From Candidatus Woesearchaeota archaeon (GTDB lineage: Archaea > Nanobdellota > Nanobdellia > Woesearchaeales > GCA-2687795): 64,000 bases of DNA. Position 1 is the stretch's first letter; every line of letters begins with the position of its first letter. The notes under the pieces were generated by a model. That model was not told the origin of the DNA and searched no databases. It saw nothing but the letters and a program-made list of their open reading frames with translations. Shown here in pieces: positions 25,858 to 34,045 of the stretch. Location of the stretch: assembly GCA_002687795.1 (NCBI GenBank), contig NZBG01000003.1, positions 29,089-93,088 on the forward strand, read 5' to 3'. Position numbers and translations under genes: made by a program.

Positions 25858-26628
25858 ATGTATAACAACCTAAAACAGCATATAATCAACTGCATTAACC
25901 AAAATATCAGGTTTGATGGCAGAAAGAATGATGAGCACAGGAAGATAACAATAGAATATGATATTTCTAAGAATGCTGAAGGCTCTGCAAGAGTAAAGAT
26001 AGGAAACACCGAGGTTATAGTTGGAATCAAAACAGAAGTTGGTTCCCCCTATCCTGATACGCCGGATGAAGGCACCATAATGGTTGGCGCTGAACTATAC
26101 CCGCTCTCTAACCCTGATTTTGAAGGAGGGCCGCCAAGCACACAGGCTGTTGAATTAGCAAGGGTAATTGACAGGGGCATCAGAGAAAGCAAAGCCATTG
26201 ACTTCAAAAAGCTATGCATCAAAGAAGGGGAAAAGGTCTGGCTTTTATTGATAGATATATGCGTTATAAATGATGAAGGCAATTTATTTGACGCATCTTC
26301 ACTTGCTGCATTAGCTGCACTTAAAAATATGCATTTTCCTGAAATTGATGGAGAAAATATAGATTACAAAAAGAAATCAAAGCAGGGTTTGAAATTAAAT
26401 GAAGAGCCATTGTCTGTGACAGTCCATAAGATCGGAGGGAATTATATAATTGACCCTTCAAACGAGGAAGAGGAATTTATAGATGCCAGATTAACTGCGG
26501 CAGCCACAGCAGACGGCACAATATGCGCTCTGCAGAAAGGCGGAGATGATGTGCTCACCGAAGAAGATGTTGACAATATGATAACCTTAGCAGTAAAAAA
26601 GACCAAAGAGCTAAGGAAATATTTATAA
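25858..26628 (+). CDS. rrp42: exosome subunit Rrp42
   Basis: 256 aa. RNase PH fold, with INQNIRFDGRKNDEHRKI near the N-terminus and EGSARVKIGNTEVIVGIKTE following; ends with the family's ITLAVKKTKELRKYL helix. Rrp42 is non-catalytic but builds the heterohexamer with Rrp41. Starts 4 nt after rrp41. Confidence 0.95.
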   Translation: MYNNLKQHIINCINQNIRFDGRKNDEHRKITIEYDISKNAEGSARVKIGNTEVIVGIKTEVGSPYPDTPDEGTIMVGAELYPLSNPDFEGGPPSTQAVELARVIDRGIRESKAIDFKKLCIKEGEKVWLLLIDICVINDEGNLFDASSLAALAALKNMHFPEIDGENIDYKKKSKQGLKLNEEPLSVTVHKIGGNYIIDPSNEEEEFIDARLTAAATADGTICALQKGGDDVLTEEDVDNMITLAVKKTKELRKYL

Positions 26629-26661
26629 ACAAACAAGTTCTAAGATATTAAGGTGATTCAG

Positions 26662-26907
26662 TTGCAGGAAAAAAGCCAGGAAAAAGATTACACAAGGTTT
26701 GAAAAAGCAAGGCTTGTTGGAAGCAGAGCTCTGCAGATCAGCATGGGCGCTCCTTTCATGGTAAAGCTTAGTGAAAAAGACTTAAAGAGAATCAAGTATA
26801 ACCCTGTTGAGATAGCAAAGATGGAATTTGAGAAAGGCGTTATTCCTATTGATGTTAAAAGGCCTTTCCCTAAGCCAGGCTCTAAAGAATCTGCTAAGGC
26901 AGAATAA
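26662..26907 (+). CDS. rpoK: RNA polymerase subunit Rpo6 (RpoK)
   Basis: 81 aa. The core YTRFEKARLVGSRALQISMG (near 10-29) and late VIPIDVKRPFP are diagnostic of Rpb6/omega. The start is set at TTG 26662, because AAGGTGA at 26650-26656 is a Shine-Dalgarno placed exactly as before psmA; the in-frame GTG at 26653 lies inside that ribosome-binding site. Last gene of the superoperon. Confidence 0.92.
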   Translation: MQEKSQEKDYTRFEKARLVGSRALQISMGAPFMVKLSEKDLKRIKYNPVEIAKMEFEKGVIPIDVKRPFPKPGSKESAKAE

Positions 26908-26981
26908 AGATTTCTTTTATTATTAGGCTTTATTAGAAATGATTTCTTATTATAATAATTATTTCTTTAATCCAATTCTTT

Positions 26982-27061
26982 CAGCTGAAAAGCTGTTTTT
27001 ACAAAACAGCCTTACTAATCTTAGGATGATTTAATCAGCAAAGAATTTTGTAAAATTCTTT
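26982..27061. terminator. hairpin cluster between convergent genes
   Basis: GCTGTTTT-TAC-AAAACAGC (26992-27010) is a perfect 8-bp stem and overlaps a mutually exclusive CAGCT-GAAA-AGCTG (26982-26995). AAAGAATTTT-GT-AAAATTCTTT (27040-27061) is a perfect 10-bp inverted repeat. They lie between rpoK and a converging membrane-protein gene, in a T-rich stretch, and could end transcription from both sides. Archaeal termination does not need hairpins, so other roles remain possible. Confidence 0.5.
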
Positions 27062-27117
27062 CTCGCCTAAAAAAAGCAAATAACAGAAGCAGATAATTAA
27101 ATAAATAAATAAAATAA

Positions 27118-27519
27118 TTACATCTCTACAAACCCGCCTATAATAAGCAATATACCGCCGGCAACAAACACAAAGTCAATTACCTGTCCTATTGCAGGCA
27201 GCTGGAAGCTTATCACATTAAACTGGTTCAATAAAGGAATCAATCCAATAGCCAAGACCACTAAGCCAACAACTGCACTAACAGCCCTGAGCGTATTCTC
27301 CATAGCTTCTGCGATTGCATCCACCAAAAGGAAAATTCCTCCTGCAACGCATAATATCCAAATTGCTAACATGGGCACTGCCGGGAGTGAAAATCCTATA
27401 ACACCAAACTTATTCAGCAAAGGAATAGCTCCCAATGCCAAGAAACCAAGACCCAACAGCAAGGAAATAATCTTCCTTGGGCCCATCTGAGCCTTTTTAT
27501 TAAACAGTAAATTAGTCAT
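27118..27519 (-). CDS. small membrane protein with internal duplication
   Basis: 133 aa from the ATG following GAGGTGA (Shine-Dalgarno); an upstream in-frame GTG is part of that ribosome-binding site. About four transmembrane helices arranged as two repeats: LGAIPLLNKFGVIGFSLPA with CVAGGIFLLVDA, and IGLIPLLNQFNVISFQLPA with FVAGGILLIIGG. The N-terminus NLLFNKKAQMG resembles the KK-x-Q cleavage region of class III (pilin-like) signal sequences of archaea. No known function; stable small integral membrane protein. Confidence 0.75.
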   Translation of the reverse strand: MTNLLFNKKAQMGPRKIISLLLGLGFLALGAIPLLNKFGVIGFSLPAVPMLAIWILCVAGGIFLLVDAIAEAMENTLRAVSAVVGLVVLAIGLIPLLNQFNVISFQLPAIGQVIDFVFVAGGILLIIGGFVEM

Positions 27520-27635
27520 TAAAATCACCTCTTGTTTTATGATATCCTTGATTCTAGGGTTTGGTTATATTTAAAGGTTTTCTTTTCTCATTAAATAGAA
27601 ATCTTTATATTAACCAAAAAAGTATTTAACCTAAA

Positions 27636-28526
27636 ATGCAACTAACATTCTTAGGAACAGCAGCAATGGTTCCAACAAAAGAAAGAAACCATTCAGGGTT
27701 TTTACTAGAGTTCGGAACAGACGGGCTCCTGTTTGACTGCGGTGAAGGCATCCAAAGGCAGATCAAGACAGCAGGCATAAAGCTAACCAGAGTAACCAAG
27801 ATCCTTATAAGCCACTGGCATGGCGACCATGTATTAGGCTTACCAGGTTTAATTCAAACACTGGGCGCAAGCGAATACAACAAAACACTTGAGATATACG
27901 GGCCTATAGGCACCAAAGAAAGGATGAAAAACATGTTCAAAGCCTTTGTCTTTGACAGAAGAACAGACATAAAGATACAGGAAGTAAAAGAAGGCACAAT
28001 CCTTGAAAACAACAAGTTCTCTTTACAGGCAACAGAATTAGACCACAAGATCAAAACCCTTGGCTTTTGCTTCACAGAAAAGGACAAAAGAAGGATAGAT
28101 GTCAAAGCAGTAAAAAAGCTTGGAATCCCTGAAGGCCCTTTGCTCGGCAAACTGCAGGAAAACAAGCCAATCACATTCAAAGGCAAAAAGATAAACCCTA
28201 AAGACACAACATATTTAGAAAAAGGCAAGAAGATAACCTATATTGCAGACACTTTGCCATGCAACAATTCCTATAAGCTGGCAAAAGACTCAGACGTATT
28301 GATTTGCGAATCCACTTACACATCCAAGCTCTCCAACAAAGCTGAAGAATACTATCATATGACCGCTAAACAGGCTGCTTTAATAGCAAACAAGGCAGAT
28401 GTTAAGAAATTAATTCTTACGCATTTCAGTAACAGATACCATAGCACACAGGAGCTTGAAGAAGACGCAAGGAACGTGTTTGACAACAGCTTTGCTGCTT
28501 ATGACTTTATGAAGGTTAAGCTGTAA
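27636..28526 (+). CDS. rnz: ribonuclease Z
   Basis: 296 aa, short-form RNase Z. The metallo-beta-lactamase motif is SHWHGDH (60-66), with GLPGLIQTLGA after it and later histidines in LTHFSNRY. It cuts tRNA precursors 3' of the discriminator, needed here because no tRNA gene encodes CCA. The Hjc gene follows after one base. Confidence 0.95.
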   Translation: MQLTFLGTAAMVPTKERNHSGFLLEFGTDGLLFDCGEGIQRQIKTAGIKLTRVTKILISHWHGDHVLGLPGLIQTLGASEYNKTLEIYGPIGTKERMKNMFKAFVFDRRTDIKIQEVKEGTILENNKFSLQATELDHKIKTLGFCFTEKDKRRIDVKAVKKLGIPEGPLLGKLQENKPITFKGKKINPKDTTYLEKGKKITYIADTLPCNNSYKLAKDSDVLICESTYTSKLSNKAEEYYHMTAKQAALIANKADVKKLILTHFSNRYHSTQELEEDARNVFDNSFAAYDFMKVKL

Positions 28527-28527
28527 A

Positions 28528-28923
28528 ATGTCCTGCAAATCCAAAGGAATAAACGGAGAAAGAGATTTAGTGCACCAGTTCTGGGGCTTGGGGCTTGCTT
28601 GCCACAGGATTGCTGGCTCAGGCTCTACAAAATACCCTTCTCCAGACCTTATAGTAGGAAACAGAATAAGAAGATTGGCGATTGAGTGTAAACTTACAAA
28701 GGATAACAAGAAATACTTCACAAGAGAAGAAATAGAGGCTTTAAAGGAATTCTCCAGAATCTTTGGCGCAGAGCCCTGGATAGCTGTTAAATTCAAGAGC
28801 TCAGACTGGGTTTTCCTTACTTTAGAGGACTTGAACAAGACAAACAGGTCCTATATTGCTGATATTAACATGGCAAAGACCAGAGGATTGCTGATAAATG
28901 AGCTAATTAGTCAGAATTATTAG
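28528..28923 (+). CDS. hjc: Holliday junction resolvase Hjc
   Basis: 131 aa. The nuclease residues are E11 (GINGERD), D40 (SPDLIVG) and E53-x-K55 (IECK), followed by LTKDNKKYFTREEIEAL. Hjc resolves four-way junctions during recombination. ATG lies one base after the rnz stop, so it is translated from the rnz mRNA. Confidence 0.94.
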   Translation: MSCKSKGINGERDLVHQFWGLGLACHRIAGSGSTKYPSPDLIVGNRIRRLAIECKLTKDNKKYFTREEIEALKEFSRIFGAEPWIAVKFKSSDWVFLTLEDLNKTNRSYIADINMAKTRGLLINELISQNY

Positions 28924-28958
28924 AAATATTTTTAAATACACATTCTAATTAATCTAAA

Positions 28959-29471
28959 ATGAGGGTCACAAGCAAGATTGTTGAGCAAGTAGTAAGCGAA
29001 GCATCAGGGGAGGATGTAATCCCCCTAATTAAGTATCTAAAGGATAAAAAGAACATCTCAGAGTTTAAGATAGCTGAAAAAATCAAGAAAGAGGTAAATG
29101 AGACAAGAAACATGTTATACAGGCTCTATGAAGCCAATTTAGTCTCTTTTATAAGGAAGAAAGACAAAAAAAAGGGCTGGTATATCTATTATTGGACATT
29201 CAACCCTAAAAGAATCAAATATTTGTTCTATGACTTAAAAAGGAAAAGGTTAGATAACCTTAAGAGCAGGCTGGGAAGAGAAGAAAATAACTATTTCTTT
29301 ATTTGTGAGGATAACTGTATAAGGCTGGATTTTGAGCAGGCCACAGATTTTAACTTTAAATGCCCTGAATGTGGTAAATTAGTTAACCAGGAAGATAATG
29401 CCCAGAAGATCAAGAAAATTAAAGATGAGATTGAAAAGCTGAAAAAGGAGCTAAAGAAGCGCTCAAATTAA
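28959..29471 (+). CDS. tfe: transcription factor E (TFE-alpha)
   Basis: 170 aa: winged helix (1-90, EFKIAEKIKKEVNETRNMLY), then a zinc ribbon with two Cys pairs (FICEDNC and KCPECGK) and a C-terminal coiled tail. TFE stabilises open promoter complexes. In the first pair CEDNC has three residues between the cysteines. TATA TTTTTAAATA (about 28927) gives leaderless spacing. The last 9 bases overlap the convergent gene. Confidence 0.92.
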   Translation: MRVTSKIVEQVVSEASGEDVIPLIKYLKDKKNISEFKIAEKIKKEVNETRNMLYRLYEANLVSFIRKKDKKKGWYIYYWTFNPKRIKYLFYDLKRKRLDNLKSRLGREENNYFFICEDNCIRLDFEQATDFNFKCPECGKLVNQEDNAQKIKKIKDEIEKLKKELKKRSN

Positions 29472-30380
29472 CTTTATATCCCTGCACATCCAGCCATAAT
29501 TTCTTTTAACCTCTTCAATAAACACAGAAGGTCTATACACACCAATCTCTGATATAACAGCTGTAACTAACCCAAGCTCAATCTTTTCAAAGGCATAATT
29601 GCATACCTTTACATTCTTTGGAGGGTTGTTCCATATCTCTTTAGCTTTCCCTGGCTCTAAACCCCCAAAATCAAAAATGCTCTTATAATCAAATCTCCAT
29701 GAATTGCTACATACAAACACAGGGATATCATATCTGTTAGCCAATTCCGCAACCATCTCTGAGCCGATCTTGCTTATAACCTTGTCTGGCGTTATTGCAT
29801 CTGCCCCTAAGAGCACTATATCAGCCTCTTTGACTGCTAACCTCATTGCAGAATCAACATAATGGGTAACAGGCACCCCAAGCTTGTTAAGCTCGCTTGC
29901 TGCAACCCTGCCATGAAGCGATGGCCTTGTCTCTGTATTATAAACCTCAAAACTTCTCCCTTTTTGCTTTGCCTTCTTTAAGATAGCCATTACTGTTGGA
30001 GAATAGCAATGCGTAAAAACCACCATCCCGTTCCCTATTTTGTTTGCCCCAATATCAGCTATTTTATTCTCAACAGTTCGGAAATGGTCTAAAGCATATT
30101 TAACATTGGAATAGAATCCCTCTTTCAACTCTTCTGCATCCTTGCCTTCAATGTTCGAAAGAATATAGCTTAATGTGTTCCTCATTAAAGGCTCTGTTGC
30201 TCTGCTCTTAAACAATTCCTGCCTGGTTTTCTCCAGTTCCCTAAGCAGCCTTGTTTTGGTCAGGGCAGTTGACTTATCAGCGCATTTCTTCAATTCAAGA
30301 ACAGCAGCCTTAGCAACATTCTCAGCTCCCTGAATCTTAAGTTCTCTCATGTCCCTGATTTTCCTTTTAACAAGATTCAT
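29463..30380 (-). CDS. ribose-1,5-bisphosphate isomerase (eIF2B-related)
   Basis: 305 aa. eIF2B-alpha/MTNA fold with THCYSPTVMAIL (near 122-133), NTETRPSLHGR and GADAITPDKVISKIGS. In archaea this family (R15P isomerase) converts ribose-1,5-bisphosphate to ribulose-1,5-bisphosphate in AMP salvage with AMP phosphorylase and form III RubisCO; those partners are not in the window. A true initiation-factor-like role is less likely. An alternative start exists at the Met 11 residues in. Confidence 0.85.
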   Translation of the reverse strand: MNLVKRKIRDMRELKIQGAENVAKAAVLELKKCADKSTALTKTRLLRELEKTRQELFKSRATEPLMRNTLSYILSNIEGKDAEELKEGFYSNVKYALDHFRTVENKIADIGANKIGNGMVVFTHCYSPTVMAILKKAKQKGRSFEVYNTETRPSLHGRVAASELNKLGVPVTHYVDSAMRLAVKEADIVLLGADAITPDKVISKIGSEMVAELANRYDIPVFVCSNSWRFDYKSIFDFGGLEPGKAKEIWNNPPKNVKVCNYAFEKIELGLVTAVISEIGVYRPSVFIEEVKRNYGWMCRDIKLI

Positions 30381-30446
30381 TTTCTGGTCAATATTTTTAT
30401 TTATATGTAAAAAGAAAAGATAGGAAAAATGAGAAAAAGAAAATCT

Positions 30447-30659
30447 TTATCTCTTCTTTCTTTTCTTAGCTGATCTTCCTTTTATGGCTCTTTCTATCTT
30501 AAGCTCTTCCCTGATTATCCTTTCAGCTATCTTCTCTATATGCAGCTCTATCCTTCCCATTCTTCTTTCCATAAGCACTAATATCCTCAAAGCATACACA
30601 ATAGCTGCTAAAGTACCTATTATTATAGAAAGAGTTACCCCTTGAATATCTAATGGCAT
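30447..30659 (-). CDS. small single-pass membrane protein with basic tail
   Basis: 70 aa. One transmembrane helix (near 8-30, TLSIIIGTLAAIVYALRILV), then an amphipathic charged helix and a basic tail ending in KKRKKR. The start is fixed by a strong Shine-Dalgarno GGAGGTTGAT before the ATG. Short Arg/Lys-tailed anchors of this type occur in DPANN genomes; no function known to me. Confidence 0.7.
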   Translation of the reverse strand: MPLDIQGVTLSIIIGTLAAIVYALRILVLMERRMGRIELHIEKIAERIIREELKIERAIKGRSAKKRKKR

Positions 30660-30719
30660 TTTATCAACCTCCTTTTTTTAACTGGAACCTCTATAAATAA
30701 AGTAGTATATAAAGGTTTT

Positions 30720-30906
30720 GATTTGTAAGGCTTCATCCAAAAAAAAGGTTGCCATCAATTATGCGAGCTTTTATTGATACTAATAATCAAAGCTGGAAGG
30801 GGGTAGTCCCTCAAGGGGAACCCAGCTATTCCTGCTAAATAAGCTAAAAGCGAGCCCGATGGCAACCCGAGCTATGCGAGTTTTTGGGTGAAGCCGATTT
30901 GTAAGG
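30720..30906. mobile_element. MITE-like element with target duplication
   Basis: The element spans about 30729-30895. Its ends GGCTTCATCCAAAAA and TTTTTGGGTGAAGCC are 15-bp inverted repeats with one mismatch. GATTTGTAA (followed by GG) is repeated directly outside each end (30720-30730 and 30896-30906), as expected of a 9-bp target-site duplication. A second perfect inverted repeat, GGTTGCCATC/GATGGCAACC (30747-30756, 30858-30867), and a smaller stem AGCTGG/CCAGCT lie inside. No transposase is encoded. The same fold would also make a stable RNA, so a structured ncRNA is the alternative. Confidence 0.6.
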
Positions 30907-31013
30907 ATATCTTTATTTAAGTTAAGAAACCCTGTTTTGCAACACTTCCTGCAGGGTAAAAACAAAAACTTTAAATATATCACTATAATAATTTTATCTG
31001 GAGGGGTTTTAAA

Positions 31014-31442
31014 ATGAAAAGATTTTTCTCTCAAATAAAGGACAAGTTCAAAAGTTATACAGAAGGCGAGGAAGAGCCAAGCGAAGAAGGGGAAGAAGGC
31101 TATGTTGAATTAAATACTGAAGGCGAAGAAGAAATAAAATCTAAAATCATGGTAAGGCCTTTTGTTATGAATGATTTTGAGGATATTAGGGAAATCTTAG
31201 ATTCTTTAAGGGAAGGCTATACCATTGCTCTTATCAATATAAAGCCTTTAAAAGACAAAGATTTAGTAGAGCTTAAAAGAGCAGTCAATAAATTGAAGAA
31301 AACCTGTGACGCTGTTGAAGGCGAGATTGCAGGGTTTGGTGAGGATTACATTGTAGCCACGCCATCCTTTGCCCGTATCTACAAAAGCAAGGAAAGCAGC
31401 GAGATAACTACTGATACTGAAGAAATAACCAAAGAAGAGTAA
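31014..31442 (+). CDS. sepF: archaeal cell-division protein SepF
   Basis: 142 aa. An N-terminal amphipathic membrane-targeting helix (MKRFFSQIKDKFKSY), an acidic linker (18-43), and a SepF core from about 45: MVRPFVMNDFEDIREILDSL, then GEIAGFGEDYIVATPSFARI. SepF anchors FtsZ filaments to the membrane. Preceded by TATA TTTAAATATAT (about 30971) and Shine-Dalgarno TGGAGGGG. Confidence 0.9.
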   Translation: MKRFFSQIKDKFKSYTEGEEEPSEEGEEGYVELNTEGEEEIKSKIMVRPFVMNDFEDIREILDSLREGYTIALINIKPLKDKDLVELKRAVNKLKKTCDAVEGEIAGFGEDYIVATPSFARIYKSKESSEITTDTEEITKEE

Positions 31443-31527
31443 TTTTTTATTTCTTTTTATGATTATTATAACATATATTATAATTAAACGAAAAGAATAA
31501 ATACCCTATCCTAAATTCTTATGTTCT

Positions 31528-32049
31528 ATGGAAGATGCCAGCAAATTAGAGAACCAGTTATGCCCTATATGCAAGAAAAAGACTCTTTCTCTAATAGAAG
31601 CTCTGAAAGAAGTGCCCTTTTTTGGAAAAGCATACATTTTCTCAATGAACTGCAGCAACTGCAAATACCACAAATCTGATATAGAATGCGCTGAAAAAAA
31701 GGAGTCGGTTGTTTATAGCATAGAAATTGAATCCAAGGATGATCTAAACATAAGGGTTGTAAAATCAAGCGAAGCAAAGGTCAAAATACCTCATGTCATG
31801 ACGATTGATCCCGGTCCAAGCTCTAACGGCTATATAACAAACATAGAAGGCATCCTAAACAGGGTAAAATCTGCTATAGAATCAGCAAAAGAGGCTGAGG
31901 AAGACCCAGCTGCAAAGAAAAAGGCAAAGAAATTGTTGAAAAAGCTCAACAAGGTTCTATGGGGAGAAGAAAAGCTCAAGATAATCATAGAAGACAAATC
32001 AGGCAATTCTGCTATAATCTCTGATAAGGCTGTGAAGAAGGAATTATAA
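31528..32049 (+). CDS. ZPR1 zinc-finger domain protein
   Basis: 173 aa, single ZPR1 module. The zinc finger is CPICKKKTLS...CSNCKYHKSDIE, followed by the beta domain with IESKDDLNIRVVKSSEAKVKIP and DPGPSSNGYITNIEGILNRV. Eukaryotic ZPR1 chaperones eEF1A; archaeal single-domain members are probably related in role, by inference. TATA-like AATAAATAC lies about 28 nt before the ATG. Confidence 0.88.
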   Translation: MEDASKLENQLCPICKKKTLSLIEALKEVPFFGKAYIFSMNCSNCKYHKSDIECAEKKESVVYSIEIESKDDLNIRVVKSSEAKVKIPHVMTIDPGPSSNGYITNIEGILNRVKSAIESAKEAEEDPAAKKKAKKLLKKLNKVLWGEEKLKIIIEDKSGNSAIISDKAVKKEL

Positions 32050-32093
32050 AAAAGTAAATTTCTTAAAAGAAAGAATAATCACTAATTATAAAG

Positions 32094-32870
32094 ATGGTAA
32101 AGATTGGTATAATCGGTGGCAGTGGACTGGACAATCCGGACATTCTTGAAGACGCAAAAGAAATAGAAGTTGATACGCCTTATGGAAAACCCTCCTCCTT
32201 AAAAACCGGGAAGATAAAAGGTGTTGATGTTGTTCTGATTGCAAGGCATGGAAGAGGACACGAAATAACACCCACAAAAGTCAATAACAGGGCTAACATA
32301 CATGCATTAAAAGAACAGGAATGCACACACATATTAGCAACAACCGCCTGCGGCAGCCTAAGAAAAGAGATTGATCGCGGCCATTTAGTTGTCTTAGACC
32401 AGTTCATCGACTTTACCAGGCATAGGCCTATTACTTTCCATGATACATTCCCCGGAGGCGGAGGAGAGAATGCAAAGCATACAGCCATGCCCGAGCCCTT
32501 TTCAGATGACTTAAGAAAAGCTTTCATTGAGACTGCAAAAGAATTGGGGATAAAGCACCATGAAAAAGGCACAGTCATCACTATAGAAGGTCCAAGATTC
32601 TCTACAAAAGCAGAATCTAATATGTTCAGGGTATGGGGAGCAGATGTGATCAACATGAGCGTTGCTCCTGAATGTGTATTAGCAAACGAAGCAGGCATAC
32701 CTTATGCTGCTGTTGCCATGGCTACAGACTATGACAGCTGGGCTGAAGAAGAGGAATCAGTAACATGGGAAGAAATACTGGGAATATTCAAGCAGAATGT
32801 TGAGAAAGTAACAGAATTATTAACAAACACAATCACAAAAATAAAATTAAAAAAAAAGATTCTCTTTTGA
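32094..32870 (+). CDS. mtnP: S-methyl-5'-thioadenosine phosphorylase
   Basis: 258 aa. Purine phosphorylase fold: GIIGGSGLDNP (near 5-15), RHGRGHEITPTKVNNRAN (phosphate and nucleoside binding), TTACGSLRKEI, EGPRFSTKAE, and NMSVAPECVLA. Cleaves MTA to adenine and methylthioribose-1-P. AhcY nearby (34046) handles the other SAM by-product. Archaeal members can also act on inosine or guanosine, so exact specificity is open. Confidence 0.93.
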   Translation: MVKIGIIGGSGLDNPDILEDAKEIEVDTPYGKPSSLKTGKIKGVDVVLIARHGRGHEITPTKVNNRANIHALKEQECTHILATTACGSLRKEIDRGHLVVLDQFIDFTRHRPITFHDTFPGGGGENAKHTAMPEPFSDDLRKAFIETAKELGIKHHEKGTVITIEGPRFSTKAESNMFRVWGADVINMSVAPECVLANEAGIPYAAVAMATDYDSWAEEEESVTWEEILGIFKQNVEKVTELLTNTITKIKLKKKILF

Positions 32871-32876
32871 GAAAGA

Positions 32877-32963
32877 TTATTTCTTCTTCTTTCTTTTAAC
32901 AGTTTTTTTCTTAGTGGCCTTCTTCTTTGGCTTTGCCTTAGAACCACAACATCCGCATCCCAT
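32877..32963 (-). CDS. 28-residue Cys-Gly/lysine protein
   Basis: Below usual length cut-offs. The ATG at 32963 follows a good Shine-Dalgarno (GAGGTGA). The peptide opens with MGCGCCGSKAKP, then is a Lys-rich tail. The three cysteines within the first six residues could bind a metal or lipid, and the tail could bind nucleic acid or phospholipid. It converges on mtnP. Not recognised; supported by the ribosome-binding site and the designed-looking composition. Confidence 0.6.
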   Translation of the reverse strand: MGCGCCGSKAKPKKKATKKKTVKRKKKK

Positions 32964-33029
32964 TTTTGTTTTCACCTCATTTAATAATAAGCTATCCCTG
33001 AACCTATCCTTTAAATACTTTGTCATTCA

Positions 33030-33452
33030 CTAAACCTCTTCCTTAACATTAACAGTACTCACCATCGTCAGTGTTTTCTTAATATTCTTATTCTTCCTCA
33101 ACCCAATAATAAAACCATTAAACTCATCAATATCCTTAAACTTCAGCTTCAGCAACAAATCATACTCTCCTGTTATCCCAAACACTTCCTTGACACAGGA
33201 ATTGCTGAAAAAAGATTTAGGCAGATCACTCTCTGTAACAACAAACAAAAACACAATAAAATTCTCATCAACAGCCTTATTATCCAGCTTAACAGTAAAC
33301 CTCTCGATAACACCCTCTTTCTTCAGCCTCTGCATCCTCAGATGAACAGTTGAAGGCCTTAACTTAGTCAGCTTGGCGATATCTCTAATAGATTTCCTGC
33401 TATCCTGCTTAAGGACTTTTATTATCTTAAGGTCTTTTTTATCGAGAATAAT
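33030..33452 (-). CDS. Lrp/AsnC family transcriptional regulator, unusual start
   Basis: About 140 aa. The HTH (LDKKDLKIIKVLKQDSRKSI, DIAKLTKLRPSTVHLRMQRL) is followed by a RAM domain (FGITGEYDLLLKLKFKDID). No ATG, GTG or TTG opens this frame upstream of the HTH: after a TAA the codons are TGG ATT ATT CTC GAT. An ATT start at 33452 would give the expected IILDKKD N-terminus. The ATG at 33456, at leaderless distance from a TATA, is one base out of frame. Either a rare ATT start, a frameshift or a sequence error. Probably autoregulated via TGTCCA repeats upstream. Confidence 0.75.
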   Translation of the reverse strand: MILDKKDLKIIKVLKQDSRKSIRDIAKLTKLRPSTVHLRMQRLKKEGVIERFTVKLDNKAVDENFIVFLFVVTESDLPKSFFSNSCVKEVFGITGEYDLLLKLKFKDIDEFNGFIIGLRKNKNIKKTLTMVSTVNVKEEV

Positions 33453-33460
33453 CCATTATA

Positions 33461-33498
33461 TGTCCAATTATTATTTAAATCTTTCCAATTTGTCCAGT
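33461..33498. promoter_or_regulatory. promoter and repeat operators of the Lrp gene
   Basis: On the plus strand TGTCCAAT (33461-33468) and TGTCCAGT (33491-33498) are direct repeats 30 bp apart, about three DNA turns, flanking ATTTAAAT (33473-33480), the TATA box of the minus-strand Lrp gene. An additional TCCAATT half-site is at 33484-33490. Lrp-family proteins commonly bind phased repeats around their own promoter. Confidence 0.5.
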
Positions 33499-33573
33499 AT
33501 TTAGGAATAAAAATGGATAAATTAAGGTTTTCTGGCAAAAGAATATATAAATATCAAATATTCACACCCAATT

Positions 33574-34044
33574 ATGCAAATAACAAAACTAGAAGAAAAG
33601 GACATTGAAGAGATATCAAGTTTAGCTTTAGACTTATACAGGAAGTTCGATGCAATGGACGAAGCTGATAAGCTGGACGAACCTAACTTTAAAGAGAAGA
33701 TGATAGAAGAACTCAAAGAATTCATCCAAAAAGATAACAATTTACTACTCACAGCAACAGAAGACGGAAAGATAATTGGCTATATTAGAGGCATCATCAA
33801 GACAAGACACCCGGAATTTAAGATAAAAAAAGAAGGCTACATACAGGAATGCTACATTAATCAGGAACATAGGAATAAAGGGATTGGAAAATCTCTTGCT
33901 AAACAAATATTAAAATGGTTCAACGAGAACAGCATAACTTTCATCACAGTCAGCATATACCATTCAGATATTGAAGCAAACGATTTCTGGAAAAAGATTG
34001 GATTTATTGAATATAATAAGACATTAAAACTAGGGGGAAAATAA
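33574..34044 (+). CDS. GNAT family N-acetyltransferase
   Basis: 156 aa, full GNAT domain. Acetyl-CoA loop in EHRNKGIGKSLAKQIL (near 104-119), preceded by the strand GYIQECYINQ and followed by NDFWKKIGFIEYNKTLKL. Resembles protein or small-molecule N-acetyltransferases; substrate unknown. Leaderless start behind ATATATAAATA (about 33541). It lies one base before ahcY, so both are on one mRNA. Confidence 0.85.
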   Translation: MQITKLEEKDIEEISSLALDLYRKFDAMDEADKLDEPNFKEKMIEELKEFIQKDNNLLLTATEDGKIIGYIRGIIKTRHPEFKIKKEGYIQECYINQEHRNKGIGKSLAKQILKWFNENSITFITVSIYHSDIEANDFWKKIGFIEYNKTLKLGGK

Positions 34045-34045
34045 A

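Noticed and set aside
30729..30895. SRP RNA, RNase P RNA or a 23S fragment in the folded intergenic region
   Set aside because: None of the conserved cores of SRP or RNase P RNA is present, and resemblance to the 23S stretch around TAGCTGG is short. Direct repeats outside the ends favour a transposon-like element.
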